Positions 17,180-26,147 are shown, counted from the stretch's first letter. The stretch is DNA of 64,000 nucleotides from Pelovirga terrestris (GCF_014773365.1 NZ_JACWUN010000002.1:62001-126000), one strand, 5' to 3'. Notes: generated by a model from the sequence alone, not told the origin. Program-made: numbers and translations.

Positions 17180-18013
17180 ATGGAGAGGTCTGATTCACCA
17201 CTGACACTTGGGTATATCAGCTATCTGAACTGTGTACCTTTTTTTGGAAGGTTAAAAGAGCAGGGGTTTAACGGCAATCTGGTGCCTGGGGTACCCTCCG
17301 CCCTCAATCGCATGCTGCAACAGGGGGAGATTGATGCCAGTCCCTCGTCCTCCTTTGAGTACGCCCGCAATTGGCGCGACTATCTGTTGCTGCCCGGCCA
17401 CTCTATTTCCTCTGTCGGTAGTATCGCCAGTGTTCTCTTGTTCTCACCGGTGAGTCCTGACCGACTCGGTGGCGTTGAGATTGCCCTGACTGGAGAATCG
17501 GCCACCTCCATCAATCTGCTGGAAATTCTCCTGCGTGATTACTATGGGTTGAATGACGTTGTGACCAGGGTTCCATCTGGATCGGTCGAAGATCTGGTCA
17601 GTAAGGGTATACCAGCCCTGTTAATTGGCGACCGCGCCCTCAAGCTATCAACTGTGGTCCCGTTAGGGATTGGGGTTTATGATCTCGGCAAGTTATGGCA
17701 CCAGCACACCGGTCTGCCGTTTGTGTTTGCTCTGTGGATGATCCGCAAAGGGGTGGTTCAGCGCCACGCTGAAGCCTTGGGTCAACTTGGAGAGCAACTG
17801 TTGAAGTCCCGTGAAGCAGTAATGCAACAACCGCTGGTTTTTGCAGAGGCCGCTGCTCTACACCTTGGATTCTCACCAGAACAGATCATCAGCTATTGGC
17901 AGACCATTGACTATCGCCTTGACCAGCAGCATCTGGAGGGGTTGAACAGGTTTTTTGACTTGTGTGTGGATTATGGGTTACTGGGGGAAATGCCGGAGTT
18001 GAGGTTTTTATAG
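17180..18013 (+). CDS. mqnA: Chorismate dehydratase MqnA (futalosine menaquinone pathway)
   Basis: Converts chorismate to 3-enolpyruvylbenzoate, the first step of futalosine-route menaquinone synthesis. The 277-residue product has the family start LGYISYLNCVPFF, VPGVPSALNRMLQQGEIDASPSSSFEYA, a substrate loop SISSVGSIASVLLFS and the late WHQHTGLPFVFALWMI. The fold is a periplasmic-binding-protein type. It sits near aroB and aroQ, which help supply chorismate. It is separated from accC by a terminator, and its own promoter was not clear. Confidence 0.9.
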   Translation: MERSDSPLTLGYISYLNCVPFFGRLKEQGFNGNLVPGVPSALNRMLQQGEIDASPSSSFEYARNWRDYLLLPGHSISSVGSIASVLLFSPVSPDRLGGVEIALTGESATSINLLEILLRDYYGLNDVVTRVPSGSVEDLVSKGIPALLIGDRALKLSTVVPLGIGVYDLGKLWHQHTGLPFVFALWMIRKGVVQRHAEALGQLGEQLLKSREAVMQQPLVFAEAAALHLGFSPEQIISYWQTIDYRLDQQHLEGLNRFFDLCVDYGLLGEMPELRFL

Positions 18014-18029
18014 GTACATGCATTATAAA

Positions 18030-18059
18030 CGATGAAGGGGGGCAATTCCCCCTTCATCG
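18030..18059. terminator. Perfect 12-bp hairpin between convergent genes
   Basis: CGATGAAGGGGG (18030-18041) pairs with CCCCCTTCATCG (18048-18059) around a six-base loop. It lies between mqnA and the convergent HAF-repeat gene. Neither side has a clear T-run, so termination in both directions is likely but not certain. Confidence 0.65.
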
Positions 18060-18067
18060 AATGCGAA

Positions 18068-19399
18068 TCAAGGAAATGTAGGCGTTAGTGTGAAACCGCG
18101 GGAATGACTGTTGATACTGAAAGAGATTCCCGTCACAATGCCGGTTTCGCTAATTGCTACAGCCTTGCTAGAATAGAAATCAGGATTAAACGGATACTCA
18201 TAATTTGGTGGAGAATGTGCTCCAAGATCATACATCGTTCCATCTTTCCACAAAAATCCATGCACTACATCAGCAGTGACATTCCCTTCAATATAACTCT
18301 TATCGGTTGTTGAATATCCGACAATCTCATTTTGATCATTGATGTCGACGGCATGACTGTACGAGCCTCTCAGTGTGCCTAGATTGCTGTATTCACCTTT
18401 TCCTTGTGCATTGAGTTGCCAGATAAATGCCTGCCCGCCGGAATTACCAATGACGATATCGTTGTTGTTCATGCCAACGATTTCGATTGCGTCGCCGTTG
18501 GGATTGCTGATGGGATACATCACGCCACCTGCCCAGAAAAAACCTTCATTGCCGGAGGTGCCGGCGATTCGCTTATTGTTGTTGATGGCGACTGGAGTTG
18601 AGGATTCGACACCTGGGAGAGTGTTGAGGGTCGCCCTACCGTAACCATTTGATTCGCCGATAGTGAGGTCGTAATAAACCCCCTGCTCTTTGGACAAAAT
18701 GACCACCTGGCGGTGATCGTTCAGGGATACTGATTCAGAGCTTGTTGATCCTAAAATCCCAAAAAGAGGGACTGCAGAAGACCCTGACTGGCCATCCCAA
18801 AAATAAGCTCGACGTCCATCATCAGTGGTGTCAGCAGTTAGAACAACTGCACCACTTCCGTTGATATCTGCTACCAATGTGTTTTCTAAACTAAGTTCGT
18901 CATCGAGGTTAGTAATTGCCTTTGTTACAGAATTCCATATAAAAGCACGAGTTGCATTTTCTCCGCTGTATCTGTTCCCTATAACAAGTCCGTGATCATT
19001 GATTTTGAGAACTTCATGGGCGTCAGCGTTTGTGCTGCCTGGTAGTAGAGGGATTACTTCCATAGTCATAGGATTAGCTGGGTCCCAGAAAATAAGTCTG
19101 TTGCCCGGAGATTCACCAATAATTTGACCGGCTGAATTGACGTCGATAGTGCTCGCAAAAAACCACTCTTCGCCTGGTGAATTCAGATAGTCACCTAAGT
19201 CAGTCAACTCGCCAAGAGATTGACTGCTAAGAACGGTATTAGAACTCGGTGGTTGAGATGGGGTAGGAACTGTTGGATCGTCAGGGTCATTAGAAGTACC
19301 GGAATCACCACCAGAGCTACTCGAATCTCCTGACCCACAGCCTTGCAATGAAAAAGAAAGTAAAAATAATAACAGCAAAAACAAAGTCAGCTTTTTCAT
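18068..19399 (-). CDS. Lipoprotein with HAF-type repeats
   Basis: The 443-residue protein has a lipoprotein signal (MKKLTLFLLLLFLL...LQGC) with the lipidated Cys about residue 21, a Ser/Gly/Pro linker, and then repeated units of about 45-50 residues of the form IN(D/N)...VIGNS...AFIWN, such as INDHGLVIGNRYSGENATRAFIWN and MNNNDIVIGNSGGQAFIWQ. These are HAF/beta-propeller-like repeats of secreted proteins of unknown role. It is a single gene, transcribed toward mqnA. Confidence 0.75.
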   Translation of the reverse strand: MKKLTLFLLLLFLLSFSLQGCGSGDSSSSGGDSGTSNDPDDPTVPTPSQPPSSNTVLSSQSLGELTDLGDYLNSPGEEWFFASTIDVNSAGQIIGESPGNRLIFWDPANPMTMEVIPLLPGSTNADAHEVLKINDHGLVIGNRYSGENATRAFIWNSVTKAITNLDDELSLENTLVADINGSGAVVLTADTTDDGRRAYFWDGQSGSSAVPLFGILGSTSSESVSLNDHRQVVILSKEQGVYYDLTIGESNGYGRATLNTLPGVESSTPVAINNNKRIAGTSGNEGFFWAGGVMYPISNPNGDAIEIVGMNNNDIVIGNSGGQAFIWQLNAQGKGEYSNLGTLRGSYSHAVDINDQNEIVGYSTTDKSYIEGNVTADVVHGFLWKDGTMYDLGAHSPPNYEYPFNPDFYSSKAVAISETGIVTGISFSINSHSRGFTLTPTFP

Positions 19400-19549
19400 T
19401 AGGGACCCTCCATGTGAGTTATGGTTAGCACCCTTTAAGTAACATAATGAACACTTAACTGCAAAGCTTTTATTTCAGGTTTGCCTTAACATCGTAAAAT
19501 TTTTAAGCATCTAGTTTAGCGCTATATTTTGCGTTGTGGTTTTTTCCGA

Positions 19550-19577
19550 TTGACAGTAAAACTTATATCACTAAGAT
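19550..19577 (+). promoter_or_regulatory. Promoter of tRNA-Leu
   Basis: TTGACA (19550-19555) and TAAGAT (19572-19577) are 16 bases apart, ending nine bases before the mature tRNA 5' end. Confidence 0.7.
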
Positions 19578-19586
19578 ATGTCACGC

Positions 19587-19673
19587 GCCCGGGTGGCGGA
19601 ACTGGTAGACGCAAGGGACTTAAAATCCCTCGGGAGTAATCCTGTACGAGTTCGATTCTCGTCCCGGGCACCA
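19587..19673 (+). tRNA. tRNA-Leu (anticodon UAA)
   Basis: This 87-nt class II tRNA has acceptor stem GCCCGGG/CCCGGGC, a D-arm with GGTAGACGC, anticodon stem AGGGA/TCCCT around CTTAAAA (anticodon TAA), a long variable arm (CGGGAGTAATCCTG), T-arm CGAGTTCGATTCTCG and an encoded CCA. Its 3' end is the insertion site of the island that starts here, and the integrated copy restores a complete tRNA. Confidence 0.96.
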
Positions 19674-19674
19674 T
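19654..19674 (+). other. attL: tRNA 3' end used as core site
   Basis: The T-arm, acceptor strand and CCA region of tRNA-Leu, matching 41416-41435 except for one extra G in the run CCCGGGC. This is the standard target of P4-type tyrosine recombinases. Confidence 0.85.
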
Positions 19675-19705
19675 TTAAAATCTTAGTTGAACTAAGTTAG
19701 ACACT

Positions 19706-19730
19706 AAAAGCCCTGAAATTCGGGGCTTTT
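19706..19730 (+). terminator. Terminator now following tRNA-Leu
   Basis: AAAAGCCC (19706-19713) pairs with GGGCTTTT (19723-19730), followed by ATCTTTTTATC. This one is on the island and replaces the chromosomal terminator displaced to 41439-41483. Confidence 0.75.
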
Positions 19731-19777
19731 ATCTTTTTATCTTCTTTTTTTCGTCCATGGTTGTCTAGTCCCGCTCA

Positions 19778-19846
19778 TTGACATATCCCTACTATAGGGA
19801 TAGGATGTCAGCAGTTCTATCCTTATCCCTAAAATCGTTATCCCTA
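19778..19846 (+). promoter_or_regulatory. Integrase promoter overlapped by four TATCCCTA sites
   Basis: TTGACA (19778-19783) and TAGGAT (19801-19806) are 17 bases apart. Exact TATCCCTA copies occur at 19784-19791, 19824-19831 and 19839-19846, and an inverted copy at 19795-19802. They occupy the spacer, the -10 box and the leader. A further exact copy lies near attR (41339-41346). These look like integrase arm-type sites that would also repress int. Confidence 0.6.
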
Positions 19847-19858
19847 CAGGAGGCTTTT

Positions 19859-21085
19859 ATGCCTAGGAAAACGGTTCCTCTCAGCGACGTTCAAATAAGA
19901 AATGCTAAGCCAAAAGGCAAACAGTCAATGCTTTATGACGGTGATGGTTTGTTTTTATTGATCTCATCTTCCGGATCCAAGGGTTGGCGATTTAAATTTC
20001 GTCTTCATGGCAAGGAAAAGCTGATGAGCTTTGGCACCTATCCAGAAATCAGCTTGTCAGAAGCGCGAGAAAAGCGCCTGGAGGCACGAAAGTTGGTTGA
20101 GAAGGGGATAGATCCTATTCAGATGAAACAACAACAGGCGCAGCTGCAACGAGACATCAACGAAAATACTTTTCAGAAGGTGGCGGAAGAATGGCTGCCG
20201 CTTCAAAAAGATTTGGCGGAAAGCACCTTGAAGATGATTCAGTCAAGGCTTGATAGGGATATATACCCGGCTATAGGCAAGCTGCCGATCAGCTCAATAA
20301 AACCAAAAATTATTCTTGATGGCGTGATTCGACCAATGGAACAGCGCGGGGCGGGAGTATTGTCCAGGCGGGTTAAGACTATCATTTCACAAGTGTTCAC
20401 CTACGCTGTCGGATGCGATTACGCAGAGCGCAACCCAACGGCTGATATTGCGGGTCTGTTGCAAAAAGTTGAGCGCGGACACATGGCAGCAGTGACTGAT
20501 CCGGTGGAGCTTTCAGCTCTTTTAAAGTCAATTGATGGCTATGAAGGGAGTATATCGGTCAAGTGTGCTTTACAATTGCTACCGTTGCTGTTCGTGCGAC
20601 CTGGAGAGCTTCGGACTATGCGTTGGCAGGATATTGATTTTGACGCTAACGAATGGCGCTTTGTGGCACCAAAAACAAAGACAGAAAGAATTGTCCCGTT
20701 GTCCCGGCAATCTATTGAAATTCTCGACACATTGCGACCACTAACCGGGCATTTGCAGCTGTGTTTTCCATCAATCCGGTCTGTGGTGAAGCCAGTCAGT
20801 AATAACACGTTCAACGCAGCCTTTCGGCGCATGGGCTACGACCAGAAAACAGTGACAGCTCATGGGTTCCGAGCAACAGCAAGAACAATCTTGGATGAAG
20901 TATTACAGCAGCGCGTCGATCTGATTGAGCATCAGCTTGGACATACGGTGAAGGATGCACTCGGCAGAGCCTATAACAGAACGTCTCACTTGCCAGAACG
21001 TCATAAGATGATGCAGTGCTGGGCCGATTATCTGGATATGCTCAAAACGGGCGGCAAGGTAATTCCGTTACGGCGTAACGCGTGA
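19859..21085 (+). CDS. P4-type tyrosine integrase
   Basis: Site-specific recombinase for the island. The 408-residue product has the N-terminal DUF4102/arm-binding domain (LSDVQIRNAKPKGKQSMLYDGDGLFLLI), a SAM-like core-binding domain (about 105-190) and the catalytic domain with Arg in RPGELRTMRW, HGFRATART (His-x-x-Arg), HQLGH and the nucleophile in AYNRT. ATG 19859 has an AGGAGG five bases upstream; the longer frame from 19778 starts at the promoter. All catalytic residues are present, so it may be active. Confidence 0.94.
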   Translation: MPRKTVPLSDVQIRNAKPKGKQSMLYDGDGLFLLISSSGSKGWRFKFRLHGKEKLMSFGTYPEISLSEAREKRLEARKLVEKGIDPIQMKQQQAQLQRDINENTFQKVAEEWLPLQKDLAESTLKMIQSRLDRDIYPAIGKLPISSIKPKIILDGVIRPMEQRGAGVLSRRVKTIISQVFTYAVGCDYAERNPTADIAGLLQKVERGHMAAVTDPVELSALLKSIDGYEGSISVKCALQLLPLLFVRPGELRTMRWQDIDFDANEWRFVAPKTKTERIVPLSRQSIEILDTLRPLTGHLQLCFPSIRSVVKPVSNNTFNAAFRRMGYDQKTVTAHGFRATARTILDEVLQQRVDLIEHQLGHTVKDALGRAYNRTSHLPERHKMMQCWADYLDMLKTGGKVIPLRRNA

Positions 21086-21397
21086 TAAAAATGATGGCGA
21101 TGCCACTATGCCCCCTTGAGTAATCAACCCATATAGCACCGACTTTCCAAAAATCGGATTGCCTACAAAAATATAACAACACTACTCGCTCGCTTTATGG
21201 ATCAGCCTGCATCCCTCCACAGCTCAGTTGCGCACAGCATTTCCTTTCTAAAAAAATTCCGGTATCAAAACAATCAAACAAGAACAGCCTGCTTATTCGA
21301 TACCAATCAAATTCTCTATCTGAGTCATCAGAAAACAGTTTTGACGATTAGCATGTCTTTTGCCCTTACAGTTAAAGATCGGTTGGGTTGGTTAATC

Positions 21398-21478
21398 GTG
21401 AAATATTAAACGCCAACGTGAAAAACTAAACGCCAACGTGAAAAACTAAATGATAGCGTGTAAAAGTACACGCAAGTG
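21398..21478 (+). repeat. Four tandem 20-bp iteron-like repeats
   Basis: Units at 21398, 21418, 21438 and 21458 each start GTGAAA or GTGTAAA. The first two read GTGAAATATTAAACGCCAAC and GTGAAAAACTAAACGCCAAC; the third and fourth are diverged. A 20-bp period just upstream of AlpA-like and primase genes suits replication iterons or operator sites. Repeats of similar wording also occur at ends of IS21-type elements, but no istA/istB is here. The rest of 21086-21397 shows nothing else recognisable. Confidence 0.55.
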
Positions 21479-21501
21479 ATTGAAATAAAAGAAGAAAAGT
21501 C

Positions 21502-21792
21502 TTGACCCTGCCAAACAATCCTATTACCGTAGACAATATCTTGGATGGTATTAGTCACTTCAGAAAGGGAATGGACATGCAACACAAAATGTTTGAGGAC
21601 AATCAGGTTTATCGGGACAAGACAATCGCCAGAACATTATCAATAGGTCGGGCAACTATTTGGTTGTGGGTTTCTCAAGGCCATCTAGCTGCGCCCACGA
21701 AATATGGGCCTAGAGTTAGCGGCTGGCCAGGCTACGTATTGAATGAATGGCTGGAAGGAAAAAACCAACAAAAAAAGGGAGGACTATCATGA
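21502..21792 (+). CDS. AlpA-like helix-turn-helix regulator
   Basis: The product of up to 96 residues has the HTH core VYRDKTIARTLSIGRATIWLWVSQGHLAAPTKYG and GWPGYVLNEWLEGK, as in AlpA/MerR-like small regulators that activate excision genes in P4-like elements. The start is uncertain: TTG 21502 has only an AGAAAAG site, while ATG 21577 has AGGGA at good spacing and would give 71 residues that keep the whole HTH. It lies between integrase and primase, the usual position. Confidence 0.65.
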   Translation: MTLPNNPITVDNILDGISHFRKGMDMQHKMFEDNQVYRDKTIARTLSIGRATIWLWVSQGHLAAPTKYGPRVSGWPGYVLNEWLEGKNQQKKGGLS

Positions 21793-22055
21793 AGAAGGGA
21801 TGGATGCATATTACGACGAAAGCTCTCGTTGGCGCGAGAGCTTTCAGTCCATACATAACAAAAACCACTGAACATAATTCTACAGAAAATCCCACAAAAC
21901 AACAAGGATTTTGTGAGCCTGATCCTGCCCAAGTTGTAGAGCTAGAACGCTACCGGAATAGGCTTTTAACCTGTCGTGAGTTATCTCGCAAAGATTCATC
22001 GGCCCTTGATTGTGTTGATTACCTGTTGGATCTGGTGTATCGGCGACCGTCATGA
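21789..22055 (+). CDS. Small hypothetical protein upstream of primase
   Basis: The 88-residue product is chosen from ATG 21789, six bases after GGGAGG, overlapping the AlpA-like stop. The C-terminal half is helical and charged (DPAQVVELERYRNRLLTCRELSRKDSSALDCVDYLLDLVYRR). No family recognised. Overlap at both ends (ATGA with the primase) shows it belongs to the replication operon. Confidence 0.6.
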   Translation: MKKGWMHITTKALVGARAFSPYITKTTEHNSTENPTKQQGFCEPDPAQVVELERYRNRLLTCRELSRKDSSALDCVDYLLDLVYRRPS

Positions 22056-24445
22056 GTGGTGAACTGTCAAAAATTCAAGCGGCATTGGCGGTGATTCCTT
22101 CCGACGATCGGGACACTTGGTTGCAGATCGGTATGGCGATCAACTCAGAGCTGGGGGAGGAAGGATTTCACCTTTGGGACAGTTGGAGCCGGTCGGCAAG
22201 TTCATATAATGAGAACGACGCGCGGGCATCCTGGAAGTCATTTACCCCCGGCGGTGGAATCAATATTTCTACCCTGTTTCACTATGCCCAGCAAAACGGC
22301 TGGAGCGGCAAGGGATACCCTGTCCTTACTGACACACAGAAAGCCCGCTACAGGGCAAACCTGGAAGCCGAAAGAAGTCAGCGAGAAGATGAACAGGCGA
22401 GGGTTCATGCCGAATGCCGAATAAAGGCAAGCCGGATCTGGAAGCAGTCAAGACCAGCACAAGAAGATCAACCGTATCTGGAGCGGAAGGGGATCAAGGC
22501 GAACGGTCTGCGACAATACAAAGATGCGCTTGTCGTTCCGGTCAGGGACAGCGGCGGCACTCTTCATGGTCTGCAATTCATCGACCAGGACGGTGGGAAA
22601 AATTTTCTGACCGGAACAGTCAAGGCGGGGCATTACCATTCAATCGGCGGCAAGCCTGAGACAGTCTTATGTCTGGCAGAAGGATACGCTACAGCAGCAA
22701 CAATCCACGAAGCAACAGGGCAACCGGTGGCGGTTTGTTTTGATGCTGGCAACCTGAAGCCCGTTGCGGAAGTGCTGCGGGAAAAATTCCCTGATATTAA
22801 AATCGTCATCTGCGCGGACAATGACACCGGCACCAAGGGTAACCCCGGACTTTCTAAAGCAACAGAGGCAGCAAATACGGTAAGCGGCCTGTTGGCAGCG
22901 CCGGAATTTCCTGCGGGCACTAACGGGTCAGATTTCAATGATCTGGCGGCAGCAGTAGGACTAGATGAAGTTCGGCGGCAAATAGAATCAGCGAAAGAAC
23001 CAAAAACTTTAGCAGCAGATAGGGAATCGTTACCGCTTCGTAGACCACTGCCAAAGTCTGAACCTTTTCCTATTGATGCCCTTCCTACGCTATTGCGGGG
23101 AATGGTTGAACGGATCATTGAGACAATACAATCGCCTGTTGCCCTCGCTAGTCAAAGTGTCTTGGCTGCTGCAAGTTTAGCCGTTCAATCGTTGGCTGAT
23201 GTTTCTATCGACGGGAGGAAATCTCCGTTGTCTAGTTTCTTCATCACCATTGGTGAATCGGGTGAACGAAAGTCAGCAACAGACAATGTGGTATTAGCGC
23301 CACACAGGAAGCACGAACGGACGTTAATAGAGAAGGCGGCAGCGGATCAGATTGATTATCAGGCAAGTCTTGAGGAATGGAAGAAAGCAAAAGAGCAGGC
23401 CGCCAAAGAAAAAGAAAATATCAAGCATCACTTGATGGCACTAGGCGCGGAACCATTTCCCCCGTTAGGCGGTCAAATCATTACCGAAGAACCGACTTAT
23501 GAAGGCATTTTCAAGCTATTGGAAACTGGGCGGCCTTCAATCGGTATCTTTTCCGCAGAAGGTGGCCGCTTTATCGGTGGTCACGCCATGGGTAAAGATA
23601 ACCAGCTGAAAACAGCAACAGGGCTTTCTTCGTTATGGGATGGTTCCCCGATGACCAGGACACGAGGTGGTGACGGAAGCGGTGTGCTTTATGGACGGCG
23701 CTGTTCATTACACCTGATGCTGCAACCGAATATTGCCAGTGATCTATTCAGTAATCAGTTGTTGATTGGTCAAGGGTTGCTGTCTCGCTGTCTGGCAACA
23801 TACCCGGAAAGCACCATCGGCCGCCGGATGTATCGAGAGGCAGACTTGAGCCAAAGCGTTGAAGGCAGTGCTTATTTTACAGTCATGATGCAGCTGTTTG
23901 AATACCCGCAACCCATGGCAGAGGGAAAGCTAAACGAACTGGCACCAAAAGAGCTTTACCTTGCACCGGCGGCAAAAGGGAAATGGATCGGTTTTCATGA
24001 CCACATTGAAGGCTTGATGCAGGAAGGCCGGGAGCTATCCCCTATTAAGGGCTTTGCTGCTAAAGCGGCAGAACATGCAGCCCGCCTTGCCGGGATTATC
24101 ACACTGGTAAGCGATCCGGCAGCAACCAGCATTTCAACACAAAACATCGAGGCAGGGATTGAACTATCACAATTCTATATCGGCGAATCCTTGAGGCTCT
24201 TTCATTCCAGCACTGATGATCAGGAACTGATACTTGCTGAATCTTGCCTTGAGTGGGCCAGCTCTCAGGGTGGATTATTCAGCTTGCCCTGTCTGTATCA
24301 GAAAGGGCCGAATAGGGTACGTGACCGCAAAACGGCAAAACGTATCATTGAGATATTGGAACAACACAACAGAATTGAACCTATTGCTGGGGGTGCTGAA
24401 ATTGATGGAAAAAATCGCCGGGAAGTATGGAGGGTTGCGGTATGA
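22052..24445 (+). CDS. Toprim primase-like protein with DUF3987
   Basis: This 797-residue protein is probably the island's replication primase/helicase. An N-terminal PriCT-like module (residues 1-95: VIPSDDRDTWLQIGMAINSE, WDSWSRSASSYNENDARASW) is followed by a Toprim domain (about 205-275: CLAEGYATAATIHEATGQ, VICADNDTG) and a long DUF3987 region (about 340-720, GESGERKSATDNVVL as a degenerate P-loop-like segment). The layout is common in satellites and plasmids. It overlaps its neighbours at both ends. Confidence 0.85.
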   Translation: MSGELSKIQAALAVIPSDDRDTWLQIGMAINSELGEEGFHLWDSWSRSASSYNENDARASWKSFTPGGGINISTLFHYAQQNGWSGKGYPVLTDTQKARYRANLEAERSQREDEQARVHAECRIKASRIWKQSRPAQEDQPYLERKGIKANGLRQYKDALVVPVRDSGGTLHGLQFIDQDGGKNFLTGTVKAGHYHSIGGKPETVLCLAEGYATAATIHEATGQPVAVCFDAGNLKPVAEVLREKFPDIKIVICADNDTGTKGNPGLSKATEAANTVSGLLAAPEFPAGTNGSDFNDLAAAVGLDEVRRQIESAKEPKTLAADRESLPLRRPLPKSEPFPIDALPTLLRGMVERIIETIQSPVALASQSVLAAASLAVQSLADVSIDGRKSPLSSFFITIGESGERKSATDNVVLAPHRKHERTLIEKAAADQIDYQASLEEWKKAKEQAAKEKENIKHHLMALGAEPFPPLGGQIITEEPTYEGIFKLLETGRPSIGIFSAEGGRFIGGHAMGKDNQLKTATGLSSLWDGSPMTRTRGGDGSGVLYGRRCSLHLMLQPNIASDLFSNQLLIGQGLLSRCLATYPESTIGRRMYREADLSQSVEGSAYFTVMMQLFEYPQPMAEGKLNELAPKELYLAPAAKGKWIGFHDHIEGLMQEGRELSPIKGFAAKAAEHAARLAGIITLVSDPAATSISTQNIEAGIELSQFYIGESLRLFHSSTDDQELILAESCLEWASSQGGLFSLPCLYQKGPNRVRDRKTAKRIIEILEQHNRIEPIAGGAEIDGKNRREVWRVAV

Positions 24446-24873
24446 GCCTGTTCCCGAAATACAACAGCACCGCTGCTAAACCTGCTAAGTCTGCTAAACC
24501 TAGTCCAACTTTAGCAACTTTAGCGACTTTAGCAACCATGCAGAAAGATGATGGGGAGACGTTACGCAGTAACAATCAGATGACCGTCGAGCAGTTGCCA
24601 CAGTGGCAGCACGATCTCTGTATTGCTCATGCAGATTTTAATAACTGGCGCGGCCAGTGCCCGGTCATTCTGGATGATTGCCTTATCAGCAAGGTCATCG
24701 AATCAAACGGCAACCTGGATAAGCTGCGCGGTCTTAATCTGGGTCATGGGATCACCACCGATGCCGTCATCGACCCGTGGCTCGCAACCGGCGAACCAGC
24801 AAAGGATTTAATCAATGATCCGGTATGGTTTGTCTGTATGGCTGAACACCTTGTGACTGGTCATGTTGTATAG
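24442..24873 (+). CDS. Hypothetical protein after the primase
   Basis: The 143-residue product starts at ATG 24442, overlapping the primase stop (ATGA) with GGAGGG upstream. It has an Ala/Pro/Thr-rich N-terminus with near-repeats (AKPAKSAKP, LATLATLAT) and a globular C-terminal part (WQHDLCIAHADFNNWRGQCPVILDDCLISKVIE). No family recognised; tight coupling suggests a replication accessory role. Confidence 0.6.
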   Translation: MSLFPKYNSTAAKPAKSAKPSPTLATLATLATMQKDDGETLRSNNQMTVEQLPQWQHDLCIAHADFNNWRGQCPVILDDCLISKVIESNGNLDKLRGLNLGHGITTDAVIDPWLATGEPAKDLINDPVWFVCMAEHLVTGHVV

Positions 24874-24890
24874 AAGTTTTGAAATATCCT

Positions 24891-24963
24891 CCACAGGAAA
24901 AGCGTAAGTTTTGTGCTCTATTTTGGAGCGCTTCCTCCGCTTGCGCAGCTCGTTTTCCTGTGG
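24891..24963. repeat. Inverted repeat separating replication genes from cargo
   Basis: CCACAGGAAAA (24891-24901) is reverse-complemented at 24953-24963, with a loop of about 50 bases containing GCGCTTCCTCCGCTTGCGC. It sits exactly between the primase operon and the cargo. It could be a terminator-like structure, a replication site or the edge of a cargo insertion. No T-run is seen. Confidence 0.45.
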
Positions 24964-25073
24964 ACGACTAAAAGGGAGAATGTTATTAAGATGCTCGTAG
25001 AATCAGAATTTATGATACGATGTGCTTTGTGTCATCTGTTTTACTGTTACGGGGTGAACATCGGGAGATAAAC

Positions 25074-25817
25074 ATGCCATTGCCTAAAAAACTGAAGATG
25101 GAGCCGTTAATAGATGTGGTATTTGAGATAAGATTTAAGAGCGTTATTTCGGCTTCAAGTATTCTGCCTGGCTTGCTGTTCGAAAGACTTGAAGGGGAGA
25201 AGAAAATTGAAAAATTGCCAGCAAGTCAACTTCCCGAACAGGTGAGGACTTCGGATCCCAATTTAAAATATGCGCCTCTTCTTCGTATTGTGTGGAAAAA
25301 TTTTGCGATAATGATTAGCGATAATGGTGTAGCGGTTGGGTGTATACTTCCTTATCCCGGTTGGTCGTCGTTTAAAAAAACCATCATAGAGTTGGTCGGA
25401 CATTTATCTAGCGCTAAAATAATAAAGGAAGTTGAACGATATTCTTTGAAATATATAGACATCATTCCAGCTAAATCTTTAAAAGATCAGGTATCCGCTG
25501 TTAATTTAAGCCTTACCATAGGTAAACACAAGCTAGAGAGTGAATTTTTTCAAGTTCGAGTTGATATTCCAATTGATGACCTAATTAATATTATGGTTAT
25601 AAATTCATCGGCTAGTGTTGCCTTATCGTCTGGTGAAAAAAGAAATGGCGTTGTTGTTGATATTGATACGATTTTAAATATTGGTGATGATAATATTGAA
25701 GAAACTTATTCTTCCTTAGAAAAAAATTTAGAGAGAATGCATGATTTAAATGGGGAGTTGTTTTTTAGTTGTCTTCGGGAGGAAACAATAGAAATGTTGG
25801 AGCCGGTCTATGAGTAG
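25074..25817 (+). CDS. TIGR04255-like protein, first gene of an AT-rich cassette
   Basis: The 247-residue product has an N-terminal PLIDVVFEIRFKS motif, central LLRIVWKNFAIMISDNGVAVGCILPYPGW and ERYSLKYIDII, as in the sporadically distributed TIGR04255 family, whose function is unknown. ATG 25074 with GGGAG is preferred to the longer frame from 25020. It overlaps the next gene by eight bases. The three-gene cassette is visibly more AT-rich than its neighbours, which suggests separate acquisition. A role in phage defence is a guess from position. Confidence 0.65.
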   Translation: MPLPKKLKMEPLIDVVFEIRFKSVISASSILPGLLFERLEGEKKIEKLPASQLPEQVRTSDPNLKYAPLLRIVWKNFAIMISDNGVAVGCILPYPGWSSFKKTIIELVGHLSSAKIIKEVERYSLKYIDIIPAKSLKDQVSAVNLSLTIGKHKLESEFFQVRVDIPIDDLINIMVINSSASVALSSGEKRNGVVVDIDTILNIGDDNIEETYSSLEKNLERMHDLNGELFFSCLREETIEMLEPVYE

Positions 25818-26139
25818 CTATAAAATTGATAGTACCAATCAAACAGTAGCTTTTCTGACAAGTGGAGTTATTGCAGCCCTATTGTTTAATCAACCAATTG
25901 TGCCCGTAGAGAGCCGTCAAGAAATTGATTTATTGCAAAAGGCTTACATAAGCTCGGCACCATCACCAACACACGATCAATACAGAAGTTCAATAACACA
26001 TGAGTTCATGTTTTATGAAGATCCGTTTGTAACAACGATGTCTGCTGTTTATGAGAAATTATTGATTGAACAAGAAGATCTTGGTTTAGAATTTCAAACA
26101 GTTTTGAATGAGAACCTGTGGGAGTTGTATGAAAGCTAG
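25810..26139 (+). CDS. Hypothetical protein, second gene of the AT-rich cassette
   Basis: The 109-residue product overlaps the TIGR04255-like gene. Residues 12-28 (VAFLTSGVIAALLFNQP) are hydrophobic and could form one membrane segment; the rest is acidic and helical (FVTTMSAVYEKLLIEQEDLGLEF). No recognised family. Overlap indicates an obligate partner of the upstream product. Confidence 0.6.
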   Translation: MSSYKIDSTNQTVAFLTSGVIAALLFNQPIVPVESRQEIDLLQKAYISSAPSPTHDQYRSSITHEFMFYEDPFVTTMSAVYEKLLIEQEDLGLEFQTVLNENLWELYES

Positions 26140-26147
26140 GGGGAAAT

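Noticed and set aside
21398-21478. CRISPR-like array
   Set aside because: The units are contiguous 20-bp repeats without unique spacers, and no cas gene is present.
25020-25073. Longer start for the TIGR04255-like gene
   Set aside because: No ribosome binding site, and the extra residues are not like family N-termini; ATG 25074 has GGGAG.
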